Counted from the first letter of the stretch, positions 36,157 to 46,500 are shown. The stretch is DNA of 64,000 nucleotides from Thermoanaerobaculia bacterium (GCA_022822365.1 JAJEBV010000015.1:62001-126000); one strand, 5' to 3'. Notes: generated by a model not told the origin, from the sequence alone. Numbers and translations: made by a program.

Positions 36157-37709
36157 CTCGAAGGCGCCTTCCGCCCTCCGGGCAACCCGGAGGCGCTCAG
36201 CGCAACCAGTGCCTCCCCGGCCTCGTCCCGGTCGCGGAATGGCAGCTTGCGTTTCCCGATGGTCTGCGTCGCCTCATGGCCCTTGCCCGCGATGAGCACC
36301 GTCCAGCCGGGTTCGGCGGCGGCCAGCGTGACGGCTCGACGAATCGCCGACCGGCGGTCCGGAACCACCTCGTGGCCGCAACCCCCGGCCGCGCCGAGTC
36401 CCGCCACGATCGCCCGGTGAATCAGCGCCGGGTCCTCGCTCCGGGGATTGTCGTCGGTGACGATGGCGAGATCCGCGAGCTCGCCCACGGCGCGTCCCAT
36501 CAACTCCCGCTTGCCGCGATCCCGGTCGCCGCCGCAGCCGAACACGACGAGGATGCGCCGGTCGCCCAGTTCGCGGATCGCCTCGATCGCGGCGCGCAGG
36601 CCGCCGTCGGTGTGGGCGTAGTCGATGAGAACCGGAAACTCCTGGCCGCGGTCCACCGGCTCCAGCCGGCCGTCCGGGGGCTTCTCCGCGGCCACCGCGG
36701 CGCGGATCGCGTCCGGCGGCACTCCCAGGGCGCAGGCGGCGGCGACCGCCGCCGTCAGGTTCTCGAGGTTGAACCGGCCGAGCAGCCGGCTGACGAGCGA
36801 GAGACGGAACCCGGGCGCCTCGACCTCGGCCCGAATGCCCGCGAGGTCGAGTTCCGACCCGACGACGCGCACCTCGGCATCGTGCCGGCCGGCGCTGCTG
36901 CAGCGCCACAACCGGGCCGACCTTCCGACCTCCGCGGCGAGCCGGCGGCCGTACTCGTCGTCGACGTTGATCACCGCGGGACCGCCCGAGCGAAGCAGGG
37001 AGAAGAGCCGGCGCTTGGCCCCGTAGTAGGTCTCCATCGAGGCGTGATAGTCGAGATGGTCGCGGCTGAGATTCGTGAACACGGCGGCGTCGAAGCTCAT
37101 CCCGTTCAGCCGCCCCTGATCGAGCGCGTGCGACGAAACCTCGACGGCCGCGGACCGCGCTCCCAGGTCCACCGCCCGCCTGAGCATCCGAAACAGGTCG
37201 CTGCTCTCCGGCGTCGTTCGGTCGGAAGCCGCGGAACTCAACGGGCTCGCGTCGGAGTCCCCGGCGCCCGGCACCTGCACCTTCCGGCCCAGGGTCCCGA
37301 TCACCGCGGCCGATCGGCCGGCCCGGGTCAGACAGGAACCGATCAACTGGGCGGTCGTCGTCTTGCCGTTGGTGCCGGTGACCCCGACTGTCAGGAGCTC
37401 CCGCTCGGGGTGGTCGTACAACCTGGCGGCGACGGGGCCCATCCGGCCCCGTGGATCGTCGACCTCCAGCCAGGGAACGGAAGGCGCGGCGGGCGGCGGT
37501 CCGAAGGAGAGGACAGCGGAGGCGCCGCGCGCTATGGCATCGGTCGCGAAAGCCCGGCCATCGTGGACTTCGCCCCGCCAGGCGACGAAGAGGTCGCCGC
37601 TTCGGATGCGCCGGGAGTCGTGCTGAATCCCCATGACTTCCGTGTCGGCCGCGGGAAGGCCCAGCTCTGAGCGCAGAGGCAGGTCGGCGACCGCGTCGCC
37701 GAGTCTCAT
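36153..37709 (-). CDS. murE: UDP-MurNAc-tripeptide synthetase, meso-diaminopimelate type
   Basis: 518 residues from the ATG at 37709, which shares one base with the ftsI stop (TGATG); a GTG eight codons upstream is less likely. ATP loop TGTNGKTTT at 111-119, FTNLSRDHLDYH, the presumed carbamylated lysine Lys232 in YYGAKRRLFS, and DNPR at 420-423. DNPR is the signature for meso-diaminopimelate rather than lysine, so the wall is predicted to be of the Gram-negative DAP type. Confidence 0.95.
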   Translation of the reverse strand: MRLGDAVADLPLRSELGLPAADTEVMGIQHDSRRIRSGDLFVAWRGEVHDGRAFATDAIARGASAVLSFGPPPAAPSVPWLEVDDPRGRMGPVAARLYDHPERELLTVGVTGTNGKTTTAQLIGSCLTRAGRSAAVIGTLGRKVQVPGAGDSDASPLSSAASDRTTPESSDLFRMLRRAVDLGARSAAVEVSSHALDQGRLNGMSFDAAVFTNLSRDHLDYHASMETYYGAKRRLFSLLRSGGPAVINVDDEYGRRLAAEVGRSARLWRCSSAGRHDAEVRVVGSELDLAGIRAEVEAPGFRLSLVSRLLGRFNLENLTAAVAAACALGVPPDAIRAAVAAEKPPDGRLEPVDRGQEFPVLIDYAHTDGGLRAAIEAIRELGDRRILVVFGCGGDRDRGKRELMGRAVGELADLAIVTDDNPRSEDPALIHRAIVAGLGAAGGCGHEVVPDRRSAIRRAVTLAAAEPGWTVLIAGKGHEATQTIGKRKLPFRDRDEAGEALVALSASGLPGGRKAPSR

Positions 37710-39562
37710 CAGCTCGATCCCGCCGCCGTCCACAACTCGCCCTCCGTCGCCGCGTCATCCTGATCGGGGCCCTCGGACTGGCCGCCCGCGGCCGCGACCC
37801 GGACTTGCGGCGGTCCTTCGAGCGGCGCGGGCGCCGGCTGCAACCAGACGGGCTGACTCCAGCCCATCGGCTGGCGCGACGGCGTCGCGCCGAGATAGAA
37901 CAGAGCTTCGCTGATGATGCGCTGAAAGGCCGGCGCCGCCACTTCGCCGCCGGAGGTCGAGACGGTCGGCTCATCGATCATCACCAGGCAGACCAGGCGC
38001 GGCGCCCGCGCTGGAGCGATGCCGACGAAACCGGCGACGCGGCCGGTCTCCGAGTACCCGGAGGCGTCCGACTTCTCGGCCGTGCCCGTCTTGCCGGCCA
38101 CCCGGTAGCCGGCGATCGCCGCCTTGCGGCCCGTGCCGCTGACGACGACCTCCTCGAGCAGGCGGATCACCCGGTACGCCGTCGCCCTGGAGAGCACGCG
38201 ATGGCCACGGTTGCTGGGTCGCATGTCGACGACCTCTCCTTCCCGCTCCAGCGCACGCACCAGGTAGGGCCGGTTCCAGACTCCGCCGTTGGCGACCGCG
38301 GCGTAGGCATTCGCAAGCTGGAGGGGCGTCACCGCGACACCGTGGCCCATCGAGGCGTACGCCGTCGTCTCCTGGTCCCAGACCCGTAGCGGAACGATGC
38401 CCGGGTGTTCGCCGTCGAGGTCGATGCCGGTGACCTCGCCGAAACCGAACGCCGTGACCAGCTCCTGCATCGTCTCCGATCCGGCCAGGCCACCCGCCTT
38501 GATCGCGCAGACGTTGCTCGACCTGGCGATCGCGGTGCGGAAGGTGAGTTCCGGAAACGGCTTGTGGTCCTTGATCAGGGCCTTGCCGACGCGGATCCGA
38601 CCGTTGCCGCAGTCGATGATCTGGTCGGGGTGCACGACGCCTCGTTCGAACGCTCCGGCCGCCGTGATCATCTTGAACGTCGAGCCCGGTTCGTAGGAGT
38701 CCTGCAACGCACGGTTCCGCCGTTCGTTCGGGCCGAAATCGCCGAAGCGGTTCGGATCGAAGGTCGGGTAGGAGGCCATCGCCAGGACCGCCGAATCCTC
38801 GGGGGCCAGGATGACGACGCTGCCGGCACTGGCGCCCGACGACTCGATCGTTTCGCGCAGGGCGCGCTCGGCGAGGTGCTGGATCGTCGCGTCGATCGTC
38901 AGATGGAGGTCCGCCCCCGGTTTCGGTTCGCCCAGGGAACCGGCAACCACGACCAGTCGCTGCTGGCCATCGCGAAGGACGTGCCTTCTGACCGATTCAC
39001 CCGCCACTTCCCTGTCGTAGCGGTACTCCAGGCCGGCGAGGCTGCGGTCCGTGCCGACGAAGCCAAGCACGTGAGCCATCAGGGGGCCCATCGGGTACTT
39101 GCGCTTGCTCTCGTCCAGGAAGTAGAGGCCGGGGAACGCGGACAGGTCGATCCGGTCGGCTACCTCGCGATCGAGCTTGCGCGCCAGGGGCACATGGCCC
39201 GGCTTGTTGAGCAACGCCTCGATCCGTTCCCTGGACCGGTCGACCAGGGGAGCGATCTCCGCGGCAACGACCGCCGGCTCGCCCACCTTCGCGGTTTCGG
39301 CGTAGAGCGTGCGCGTCCCCACCGAAACGGCGAGTGGCCTGCGGCGGGCGTCGTAGATCGTGCCCCGCTTGGGATTCAGGACGACTTCGCTTCGCTGCTG
39401 GCGGGCGGCCCGTTCGCGGTACTCGTCAGCCCCGCTGATCTGCAGGTCGAACAGCCGAACGGCAATCGCACCCATCCACAGACCACAGAACGCGACCAGC
39501 ACCGCCAACCTTCCGACGTAGCGGCGGCGGGCGCTCCGCGCCCGGGGTCCCAGCGTACTCAC
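37709..39562 (-). CDS. ftsI: Septal penicillin-binding protein FtsI
   Basis: 617 residues, class B PBP. A short cytoplasmic end and one membrane helix (about 17-40) precede the dimerisation domain (RGTIYDARRRPLAVS). The transpeptidase has Ser294 in STFK (294-297), SSN at 348-350 and KTGT at 491-494. It crosslinks septal peptidoglycan with FtsW. There is no PASTA repeat; the last 70 residues are proline- and acid-rich. ftsL ends over its start by four bases. Confidence 0.95.
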   Translation of the reverse strand: MSTLGPRARSARRRYVGRLAVLVAFCGLWMGAIAVRLFDLQISGADEYRERAARQQRSEVVLNPKRGTIYDARRRPLAVSVGTRTLYAETAKVGEPAVVAAEIAPLVDRSRERIEALLNKPGHVPLARKLDREVADRIDLSAFPGLYFLDESKRKYPMGPLMAHVLGFVGTDRSLAGLEYRYDREVAGESVRRHVLRDGQQRLVVVAGSLGEPKPGADLHLTIDATIQHLAERALRETIESSGASAGSVVILAPEDSAVLAMASYPTFDPNRFGDFGPNERRNRALQDSYEPGSTFKMITAAGAFERGVVHPDQIIDCGNGRIRVGKALIKDHKPFPELTFRTAIARSSNVCAIKAGGLAGSETMQELVTAFGFGEVTGIDLDGEHPGIVPLRVWDQETTAYASMGHGVAVTPLQLANAYAAVANGGVWNRPYLVRALEREGEVVDMRPSNRGHRVLSRATAYRVIRLLEEVVVSGTGRKAAIAGYRVAGKTGTAEKSDASGYSETGRVAGFVGIAPARAPRLVCLVMIDEPTVSTSGGEVAAPAFQRIISEALFYLGATPSRQPMGWSQPVWLQPAPAPLEGPPQVRVAAAGGQSEGPDQDDAATEGELWTAAGSS

Positions 39563-39945
39563 TGCGCCGCCTCCGCGACCGCACGGGCCTGCAGGAGGGA
39601 CACGCTCTCGGAACTCAGGAAGACCATCTGGTCCAGTGTCGGCGGCGCCATCCCGAGCTCTTCCAGAGCCAGGGCAGAGAGCCGCTCCGGCCGGCTGAGC
39701 CGCGTGGCCTCCAGTTCGAGCCGAAGCTCCTGCTGCCGCAGTTCCTCCAGGCGCCGCTCGAGTTCCTCGATCCGGTAGCCGGCTTCGAGTCCCTGTTCAT
39801 GCACCCAGGTGTACGCGAACACGGCCGCCGCGAACGGCAGCAGGATCGCGAACACCGGCCACAGGCCGCGCAGGCGACCGGGATCCCGCTGGCGCACCAG
39901 GAAGGGATTCGCGACCTCCTTGCTGACGCTGTAGCCGGTCTTCAC
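39559..39945 (-). CDS. ftsL: Cell division protein FtsL-like
   Basis: 128 residues: a cytoplasmic start, one membrane helix (GLWPVFAILLPFAAAVFAYTWV) and a periplasmic heptad coil (YRIEELERRLEELRQQELRLELE) followed by LALEELGMAPPT, the pattern of FtsL. Similarity in this family is low, so the call leans on topology and on the place between rsmH and ftsI. FtsL and FtsB form a coiled coil with FtsQ that activates FtsW/FtsI. Confidence 0.82.
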   Translation of the reverse strand: MKTGYSVSKEVANPFLVRQRDPGRLRGLWPVFAILLPFAAAVFAYTWVHEQGLEAGYRIEELERRLEELRQQELRLELEATRLSRPERLSALALEELGMAPPTLDQMVFLSSESVSLLQARAVAEAAQ

Positions 39946-39972
39946 CGTACCGGTTCCCTGGCGACCACCCCG

Positions 39973-40944
39973 CTAGAGGCGCCTCGCCGCCCGCAACCGG
40001 GCGGACCGCGACCTCGGGTTGTACTCCACCTCGCTCGGCTCGGGCCGGATCGGCTTCCGCGTCATCAGCTCGATCAGGCGGGTCTCAGCGCGAGGCCGTC
40101 CGGTGATCGGATCCACTTCGCCCAGAGCGTTCGCGCGCAGACGGTGCTTGACGATCCGGTCCTCCAGGCTGTGGTACGAAATGACCACCAGTCGCCCGTC
40201 CCGCTCGAGCAGCTTCATCGCCTGTTCGAGAGACGCTCCGAGGCCGGACAGCTCCTCGTTCACCGCGATGCGGAGCGCCTGGAAGGTCTTCGTCGCCGCG
40301 TCGATCGACCGGGCGCCGGCCCGCAGGGCGCGGCCACGCCGCACCCTGGAGGCGCCGACCGCCTCGTGAACCAGATCGCGCAGGTCATCCGTGGTTTCGA
40401 TCGCCTCGCGACGGCGGCGCTCGACGATCGCGCGAGCGATCCTGCGGGCCTGCCGCTCCTCGCCGTAGTCGCGCAACACCGTCTCCAACACGCTTTGGGA
40501 TTCCAGATTCACTACGTCCCTCGCTGTCCTCGTTGCCGATCCGGGCGATTGGTCCATCCGCATGTCGAGCCGCCCGGGCCGCATGAAACTGAAGCCGCGT
40601 TCCGGCCGATCCAGCTGGAGCGACGAAACGCCCAGGTCGGCGAGGACTCCCGCCGGCTGGCCGATGTCCGCCGCCGCCACGATCTCCCGGACCGACTCGA
40701 AGTTGCCGTGGACGACGCGCGCCCTCGGGCCGAACTCGCGCAGCCGGTCCGAGGCGTGTTCCAGGGCCTCCGTGTCCCGGTCGATGCCCAGGACCGAAGC
40801 CTCGGGGTGGCGCCGCAGCACTTCGGCCGCGTGGCCACCCAGGCCGACCGTGCAGTCGACGAACCAGCCGCCCCGTTCGGGCGCGAGGAACCGCAGCACC
40901 TCAGAGACGAGAACCGGCTGATGGGTAGCAGTCCTTTCGCCCAC
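39973..40944 (-). CDS. rsmH: 16S rRNA (cytosine-1402-N4)-methyltransferase
   Basis: 323 residues from the GTG at 40944, five bases after mraZ ends. HQPVLVSEVLRFL, DCTVGLGGHAAEVL (SAM loop), GIDRD, LADLGVSSLQLD, GFSFMRPGRLDMRMD and VISYHSLEDRIVKH are all RsmH signatures. The enzyme methylates C1402 in the decoding centre. Position after mraZ is standard for dcw clusters. Confidence 0.96.
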   Translation of the reverse strand: MGERTATHQPVLVSEVLRFLAPERGGWFVDCTVGLGGHAAEVLRRHPEASVLGIDRDTEALEHASDRLREFGPRARVVHGNFESVREIVAAADIGQPAGVLADLGVSSLQLDRPERGFSFMRPGRLDMRMDQSPGSATRTARDVVNLESQSVLETVLRDYGEERQARRIARAIVERRRREAIETTDDLRDLVHEAVGASRVRRGRALRAGARSIDAATKTFQALRIAVNEELSGLGASLEQAMKLLERDGRLVVISYHSLEDRIVKHRLRANALGEVDPITGRPRAETRLIELMTRKPIRPEPSEVEYNPRSRSARLRAARRL

Positions 40945-40949
40945 ATCGG

Positions 40950-41420
40950 TTAGCCGTCCCTGTCTCCGTTCTCGTCGAGCGCCTCGAGATCCCGTGTGAG
41001 TTCGTCCTGGTCCTCGTCCGTGAACGGGTTGGCCTCGAGCTCCTTCTCCATGCGCCCGAGGTCCCAGACCTCCAGACGGTCGGGCCTGCCGAAGATGACG
41101 ACCTCGCGGTCGATTCCCGCGCGCTCCCGCAGCCGGCCCGGAACGATCAGCCGGCCCTGCGCATCGAGCCGGCTCTGCTGGCCGAAGTAGCTGACCCGGG
41201 CCTCGTACTTCCGCCGCATCCGGTGGGTGGAGGGCAGCCTGGCCAGCCGTTGCTCCGCCTGTTCCCAGAGCCGCAGCGGGTAGATCCACGCGCAGTCGCC
41301 GCGCAGCGACGTGGTGAAGATGTCCGGGCCGTACCGCTCCTGGAGCGGGCGGAGGAAGACGCTCGGCACCTTGAGCCGGCCCTTCGCGTCGATCTTGGCC
41401 TCTGCATGCCCTCGAAACAT
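40950..41420 (-). CDS. mraZ: Transcriptional regulator MraZ
   Basis: 156 residues with two AbrB-like repeats, each carrying the MraZ core: DAKGRLKVPSVFL near the start and DAQGRLIVPGRLRERAGI in the second half. MraZ binds direct repeats upstream of its own gene and controls the dcw operon. The ATG at 41420 is chosen because it starts MFRGHAEAKIDAKGRL, the family opening; an upstream GTG adds 13 unmatched residues. GGAG lies nine bases before the ATG. Confidence 0.93.
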   Translation of the reverse strand: MFRGHAEAKIDAKGRLKVPSVFLRPLQERYGPDIFTTSLRGDCAWIYPLRLWEQAEQRLARLPSTHRMRRKYEARVSYFGQQSRLDAQGRLIVPGRLRERAGIDREVVIFGRPDRLEVWDLGRMEKELEANPFTDEDQDELTRDLEALDENGDRDG

Positions 41421-41441
41421 CGCCCACGCTCCGAGAGTCAG

Positions 41442-41459
41442 GTGGGCGGAGTTGCCCAC
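41442..41459. promoter_or_regulatory. GTGGGC dyad upstream of mraZ
   Basis: GTGGGC-N6-GCCCAC in the mraZ leader; on the coding strand another GTGGGC lies about 20 bases downstream, just before the ATG. MraZ proteins bind repeated TGGG boxes at this place in other bacteria. Here the spacing and one inverted copy differ from the usual direct repeats, so the assignment is tentative. Confidence 0.3.
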
Positions 41460-41480
41460 AAACTGACGCTCAGACGCGGA

Positions 41481-41510
41481 ACACTAGCACCGTTAGGCCA
41501 TTCTTGTCTA
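41481..41510 (-). promoter_or_regulatory. Candidate dcw promoter
   Basis: On the minus strand TAGACA (41505-41510) and TAGTGT (41481-41486) are 18 bases apart, with five and three bases of the usual boxes. A transcript would have a leader of about 55 bases containing the GTGGGC dyad. Weak evidence. The gap 41421-41580 holds nothing else that I recognise. Confidence 0.25.
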
Positions 41511-41580
41511 CTTCAGACCACTTTGCTCCACTATGGAATCGAGGCACTCGATCTCCCGCGGAGCGGCGCCAAAACCCCGG

Positions 41581-42738
41581 TCACTGGCTGGAGTCGGACT
41601 CGCCGGTCTCTTCGGCCGCGGGTTCGGCCGCGTCCTGGACGTTCGCGTCAGGCCCGAAACGACTGAGCAGCCCGAGAGCGTCGGCATCGAGCGACTGCGT
41701 CGCGACCGGCCGGTAGCCCACCGCTTCTTCCGGCAGGCGCTCGACGATGTAGGCGGCGTCCGCAAGCTCCTCCATGTAGAGAAGGTACTCCTCGTCGAAG
41801 AGACGGCCGCGTTCCTCCCGCTCGATCGCTTCCCGCACGTCCTCGAAGGGCTGCACGGAAGCGGGCTCGCGCTCGAGCATCTTCAGCACGTGGAGGCCGC
41901 CTCGCGCGGCGACGGCGTCCGCCACGTCCCCCGGTTGCAGATCCCAGGCAACGGCGTCCAGCTCGGCAGCCAGGTCGCCAGGCGTCACCCAGCCGACATC
42001 AACGGCGGTCGCTCCTTCACCGAGGCCCTCCACTACCTCCGTCGCCTCGGTTCCGGCCGTGAGCCGGGTCCGCGCCAGCGACGCCAATGGCGCCATCCGG
42101 TCCGCCGGAACGACGCCTTCGAGGATCACCACCTCCTCGAACCGGGCCCGCTCGGAGATCGCGAAACGCTCCTCGTTGTCGCGGTAGAACCTGCGCAGGT
42201 CCTCATCCGCGAGGTCGACCCGCGGCGCGACCTCGCGGCCGCGCACGATGTTGGACCGCAACTGCTTGCGCATCTGGTCGCGGAAGTCCTCCTCGCGCAT
42301 GCCCTGCTGGGCGAGGGCGTCCTGAAACTGCTCCTCGGTCTCGATGCCGGCCCGTTCCCACATCGCCCGGATCTGCTCCTCGACATCGCTCTCGTCGACG
42401 ACCACGGCGAGCTGGTCCGCGCGGGAGAGGATCAACTGCTCCTCGAACAGCGCCTTCATGATCATCCGGCCGGCCTCGCCGAGCAGCTCCTGACGCCGCG
42501 GGTCGGTGAGCCCCGGCGCGTTCCGGATGTCGCGGATCTGCACGGCAAGCGCCCTCTGGTACTCGTAGAGGGTCACGATCCGGTCGTTGACCCGCAGGAC
42601 GACGCGGTTCTCCCGGCCCGGCTCCGACTGTCCGGCCGCCGGCAACGCACCCAGAGCCGTGACCAGCATTGCCATGGCCGCCGATCGCAGCGCGGCGCCA
42701 CCCGGGAGACTCCACGTTCGTGCTCTGACTCGGCTCAT
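41581..42738 (-). CDS. SurA-like periplasmic chaperone/peptidyl-prolyl isomerase
   Basis: 385 residues from the ATG at 42738 (AGGA eight bases before it). A signal peptide (to about ALPAAGQ) is followed by a SurA N-terminal domain (VVLRVNDRIVTLYEYQRAL, DQMRKQLRSNIVRGREV). A parvulin-like region follows at 235-320 (ARTRLTAGTEATEVVEGLGEG, VDVGWVTPGDL, GDVADAVAARGGLHVLKML). Such proteins help outer-membrane barrels fold. The C-terminal acidic tail is extra. It is the last gene of the ftsB-mfd-ppiC-surA string. Confidence 0.82.
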   Translation of the reverse strand: MSRVRARTWSLPGGAALRSAAMAMLVTALGALPAAGQSEPGRENRVVLRVNDRIVTLYEYQRALAVQIRDIRNAPGLTDPRRQELLGEAGRMIMKALFEEQLILSRADQLAVVVDESDVEEQIRAMWERAGIETEEQFQDALAQQGMREEDFRDQMRKQLRSNIVRGREVAPRVDLADEDLRRFYRDNEERFAISERARFEEVVILEGVVPADRMAPLASLARTRLTAGTEATEVVEGLGEGATAVDVGWVTPGDLAAELDAVAWDLQPGDVADAVAARGGLHVLKMLEREPASVQPFEDVREAIEREERGRLFDEEYLLYMEELADAAYIVERLPEEAVGYRPVATQSLDADALGLLSRFGPDANVQDAAEPAAEETGESDSSQ

Positions 42739-42748
42739 GTCGTCTTCC

Positions 42749-43579
42749 TCACTCCGTTGCGGAGGCGCGGTAGGGACCGCTGTACTCGAACGGTAATCGT
42801 GAAACCGCAACCCGCAGATTGTATTCCCGCCTCGCCTCTTCGATCGCCTGCCGGATCAACGCTTCGCTTCGTTCGGCGACAAGCCGGGACCGGATCGAAG
42901 GCGCCGCGACCTGGAGCGACAGCGTCTCGTCGGGCAGGAATCGTTCGACCTGGAAGATCCGAAAACCGTAGTCGGCCTCCAGCAGTTCGCTCCACTCCCC
43001 CTCCTCGAGCGCGAACACGACGTCGGCAAGGGCGCCGGGCAGGTCCTCCCGCGACAGTTCGCCCTGGAAACCCCCGTCCGGGGCGCTCGGTCCGATGGAA
43101 CGGATCCGCGCCACCTCGCCGAAGTCGACCCCGGCCTCGAGTTCGGCCACCGCCAGCTCCGCGCTGGCGCGATCCTCGACCAGGATCTGGCGCAGCCGCG
43201 CCCGGGCGGGCCGCTGGAAGTCGCTCCGGTGCTCCGTGTAGTAGCGCTCGACATCGGCCGAGGAGATCTCGGGCGGCGAAGCCTCCAGCAGCGCGGCAGC
43301 GGCCTCGTGCGAGGTCGCCGTTTCGAATCCCCGGTCCCGGGCCCATCGCAACAGGAGTTGGTCGTCGACGAACCGCTCGAACAGCCGCGACAGCACGTCG
43401 CTGCTCGACCGCGAGGCATCGACATCGAGGGTCTCCATGACGTAGCGATCGAAGTCCTCGTAGCTCTTCTCCTCGCCGCCGATCCGCACGACGACTCCTT
43501 CCGGCAGACTGCCCGCGCAGGCAAGGAACAGGGCCGCCAACAGCCACACGGAGGGCCGCGGCACGCGCGCCGGGTTCAA
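42749..43579 (-). CDS. Parvulin-type peptidyl-prolyl isomerase, probable lipoprotein
   Basis: 276 residues. The N-terminus has a hydrophobic stretch ending in LFLAC (Cys21), a fair lipobox, so it may be tethered to a membrane. The middle has RARLRQILVEDRASAE and SIGPSAPDGGFQGELSREDL, the PpiC core, and ALEEGEWSELLEADYGFRIFQV follows. The final portion looks helical. It probably works with the SurA-like protein in periplasmic folding. The ATG overlaps the mfd stop by four bases. Confidence 0.82.
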   Translation of the reverse strand: MNPARVPRPSVWLLAALFLACAGSLPEGVVVRIGGEEKSYEDFDRYVMETLDVDASRSSSDVLSRLFERFVDDQLLLRWARDRGFETATSHEAAAALLEASPPEISSADVERYYTEHRSDFQRPARARLRQILVEDRASAELAVAELEAGVDFGEVARIRSIGPSAPDGGFQGELSREDLPGALADVVFALEEGEWSELLEADYGFRIFQVERFLPDETLSLQVAAPSIRSRLVAERSEALIRQAIEEARREYNLRVAVSRLPFEYSGPYRASATE

Positions 43580-46500
43580 TGGACCGTCTCCACGGCGCCC
43601 AGGCGCCGCTGGGCCTCGCCCGAGAGAAGCTCCAGCAGTTGCAGCGAGATCTCCATCGACTCCCGTCCCGGGACGTCCCGCAGAGTCAGCACGCCGTCCG
43701 GCGCGAAGGCGGCGCCCTCCCGTTCGGACACGAAGCGGATCAGCCGTTCGACGTCGACCTTCGCGTCGCGGCGCAGCCGGATCGTCAGCCGGTCGTTGCG
43801 GTGGGCGATCGCCTGGACGCCGACACCCTCCGCGATCCGCTTCAGTTCGGCTCCCTGGATCAGGGTGTGGACGGGTTCGGGCGGCGGACCGAAACGGTCG
43901 CGCAGTTCCGCGAGCAGCATGGCCGGATCCTCCGCGGCGTCCGCCAGGCGACGGTAGATCTCCAGCCGCAGCGAGATCTCGCCGATGTAGTCCTCCGGTA
44001 TCGACATGGCCGCGGGCAGACTGATCGTCGCGGACGGAACCTCCGACGGCGCCTCGCCGCGCAGTTCAGCGATCGCATGCTCCAGCATCTTCATGTAGGT
44101 CTCGATGCCGACCTCCGCGATGTGACCGCTCTGCTCGGCGCCGAGCAGGTTACCCGCGCCGCGGATCTCCAGGTCGCGTGCGGCGATGCGGAAGCCCGCC
44201 CCGAGCTCCGTGAACTCGCGGATCGCCAGGAGCCGCTTGCGCGCCTCTGCCGACAGCACGGTATCCGGCGGCGCCAGCAGATAGCAGTAACCGAGCTGAT
44301 CGCTGCGGCCCACCCGGCCCCGCAACTGGTAGAGCTGGGCCAGGCCGAAGCGGTCGGCTCGATGCACGAGCATCGTGTTCACGTTCGGAATGTCGATCCC
44401 GTTCTCGATGATCGTCGTCGCGAGCAGCAGGTCGTAGTCGCCCGCGGTGAAGGCGCGCATGCGCCGGCCCAGCTCCGCTTCCTCCATCTGCCCGTGACCG
44501 ACGGTGATCCTGAGCCCCGGGACCAGCTCGCGCAGGTAGCGGAGGATCCCCTCGATGTCCTCGACCCGGTTGTAGACGTAGAACACCTGGCCGCCGCGCT
44601 CCACCTCGAACTCGATCGCCTCGCGCACGAGGTCGCCCGAGAACGGCAGGATCCTGGTTTCCACCGCCATCCGGTCGCGCGGCGGCGACTCGATCAGGGA
44701 CAGGTCCCTCACGCCCGCCAGGGACAGTTGCAGGGTGCGCGGCACCGGCGTCGCCGACATCGCGAGCACGTGGACGTTGCGCCGGAGTTCGCGAAGCCGC
44801 TCCTTCTGGGCGACGCCGAAGCGCTGCTCCTCGTCGATCACGACCAGACCCAGGCACGGCATGTCGATGTCCCGGCCGAGCAACCGGTGGGTGCCGATCA
44901 GGACGTGAATCTCACCGGCGGCGAGCCGGGCCCGGATCGCCCGAATCTCGGCCGCAGACCGGAAGCGGGACACCATCTCGACGTCGACATTGAAACCCTG
45001 GAATCGCCGCCGGAACGTCCGCAGGTGCTGGTCGGCGAGAATCGTCGTCGGCGCCAGGACCGCGACCTGCAGCCCGTTGTCGACCGCCTTGAAGGCCGCC
45101 CGCATCGCGACTTCCGTCTTGCCGAAGCCGACGTCGCCGCACAGCAGGCGGTCCATCGGCCGGTCGCGGGCAAGGTCCTCCTTGATCGTCCGTACGGCTT
45201 CCAGTTGATCGGGCGTTTCCTCGTAGGGGAAGGCGCTCTCGAACTGGAGCTGCCGGTCGCTGTCCCCGTCCATGGGAACCGCCTGCGCCAGCCGGCGCTC
45301 CGCGTAGAGCTTCAGCAGGTCGGTCGCGATTGCCTTCAGACTGCGCCGGATCCGGCTCTTCTTCTTCGCCCAGCTACTCCCGCCCAACTGGTCCAGGCGG
45401 GGCGCGATGCCGTCGATGCCGCTGTAACGCTCGATCTCGTCCAGGCGAGTCAGCGGCAGGAGCAGGGTCCGCTCCGACGAGTAGAGAAGCTCCATCACCT
45501 CGACCGCGCGCGCCTGCTCCTGCCGGAGCGGATCGGCCGCAGCCGCCGGACCCTCGCCGGACGGACCGTCGAGAGTCTTGAGCCCCAGGAACTGACCGAT
45601 GCCGTGATCCTCGTGGACCACGAACTCGCCGACGCGCAGATCGCGCAGACCGGAGACGAAGGGACCCATCCGGCGGCGACGGCGGCTCGTGGAGAGCCTC
45701 TGGCGGAAGAGCTGACCCTCGCCGTAGAGCACGAGACCGGCGTGCGGCAGCCGGAAGCCCCGCCCCAGTTCGCCGTCGACCAGCCGCACCGCGCCGCCGT
45801 CCCAGTCGATCTCACGGCGGCCCAGCGTCTGGCGGAGCGCCTCGTGCCGTTCCGAACGGGCCACCAGCCAGAGGTCGTCGCCGCACGCGGCGGCGGTCTC
45901 CACTTCACGCGGGAAACGGGGAAGCTGATCGATCAGCACGTCCGTCTCGACCGCGCCGAAGTCGACCCGGAGGCGCCGCCCGCCCGAAGCCGGATCGCCA
46001 GGAGCCCGATCGAATGTCCCGCCGACCCGGAACGCCGCCCGCCCGACGAGCTCCAGTACTTCGTCCGCCGGCACCGTCAACCGCTCCGGTTCGGCCGCGA
46101 TCTCGCCGTCGTCGCAACGCCGCGCGTACTCCTCCCACAACAGCCCGGCGTGCTGTTCGACCTCCCCGCTCACCCGCTCGGGATCGACCACGACCACCGA
46201 AGCGTCCGCCATCACCTCGCCGAGGCTCGTGCCCGGCTCGAGCAGGGGCAGGTACTTCTCCCAGCCGTCGAAGGGTTCCCCCGCCGCCATCTCCTCCAGT
46301 TGGGCCCGAGCCTGGTCCGACAGGTCGCCGCCACGCTCTTCCAGCAGCAGCGCCGACAGATCGGCCGCCCGCTCCGGCCCGGCGACGAAGGGCGTCAGCG
46401 GCCGGATCCGGAGCGACTCGATCGGCTCCTCGGAACGCTGGGTGGACGGATCGAAGCGGTGAATGCTCTCGACCGTGTCGCCGAACAGGTCGAGACGCGC

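Noticed and set aside
36153..37709. Lysine-specific MurE
   Set aside because: The substrate motif is DNPR, which marks the diaminopimelate type.
40512..40946. Alternative ATG at 40946 for a separate small gene at the start of rsmH
   Set aside because: It is in a different frame from the RsmH motifs and its translation has no family features.
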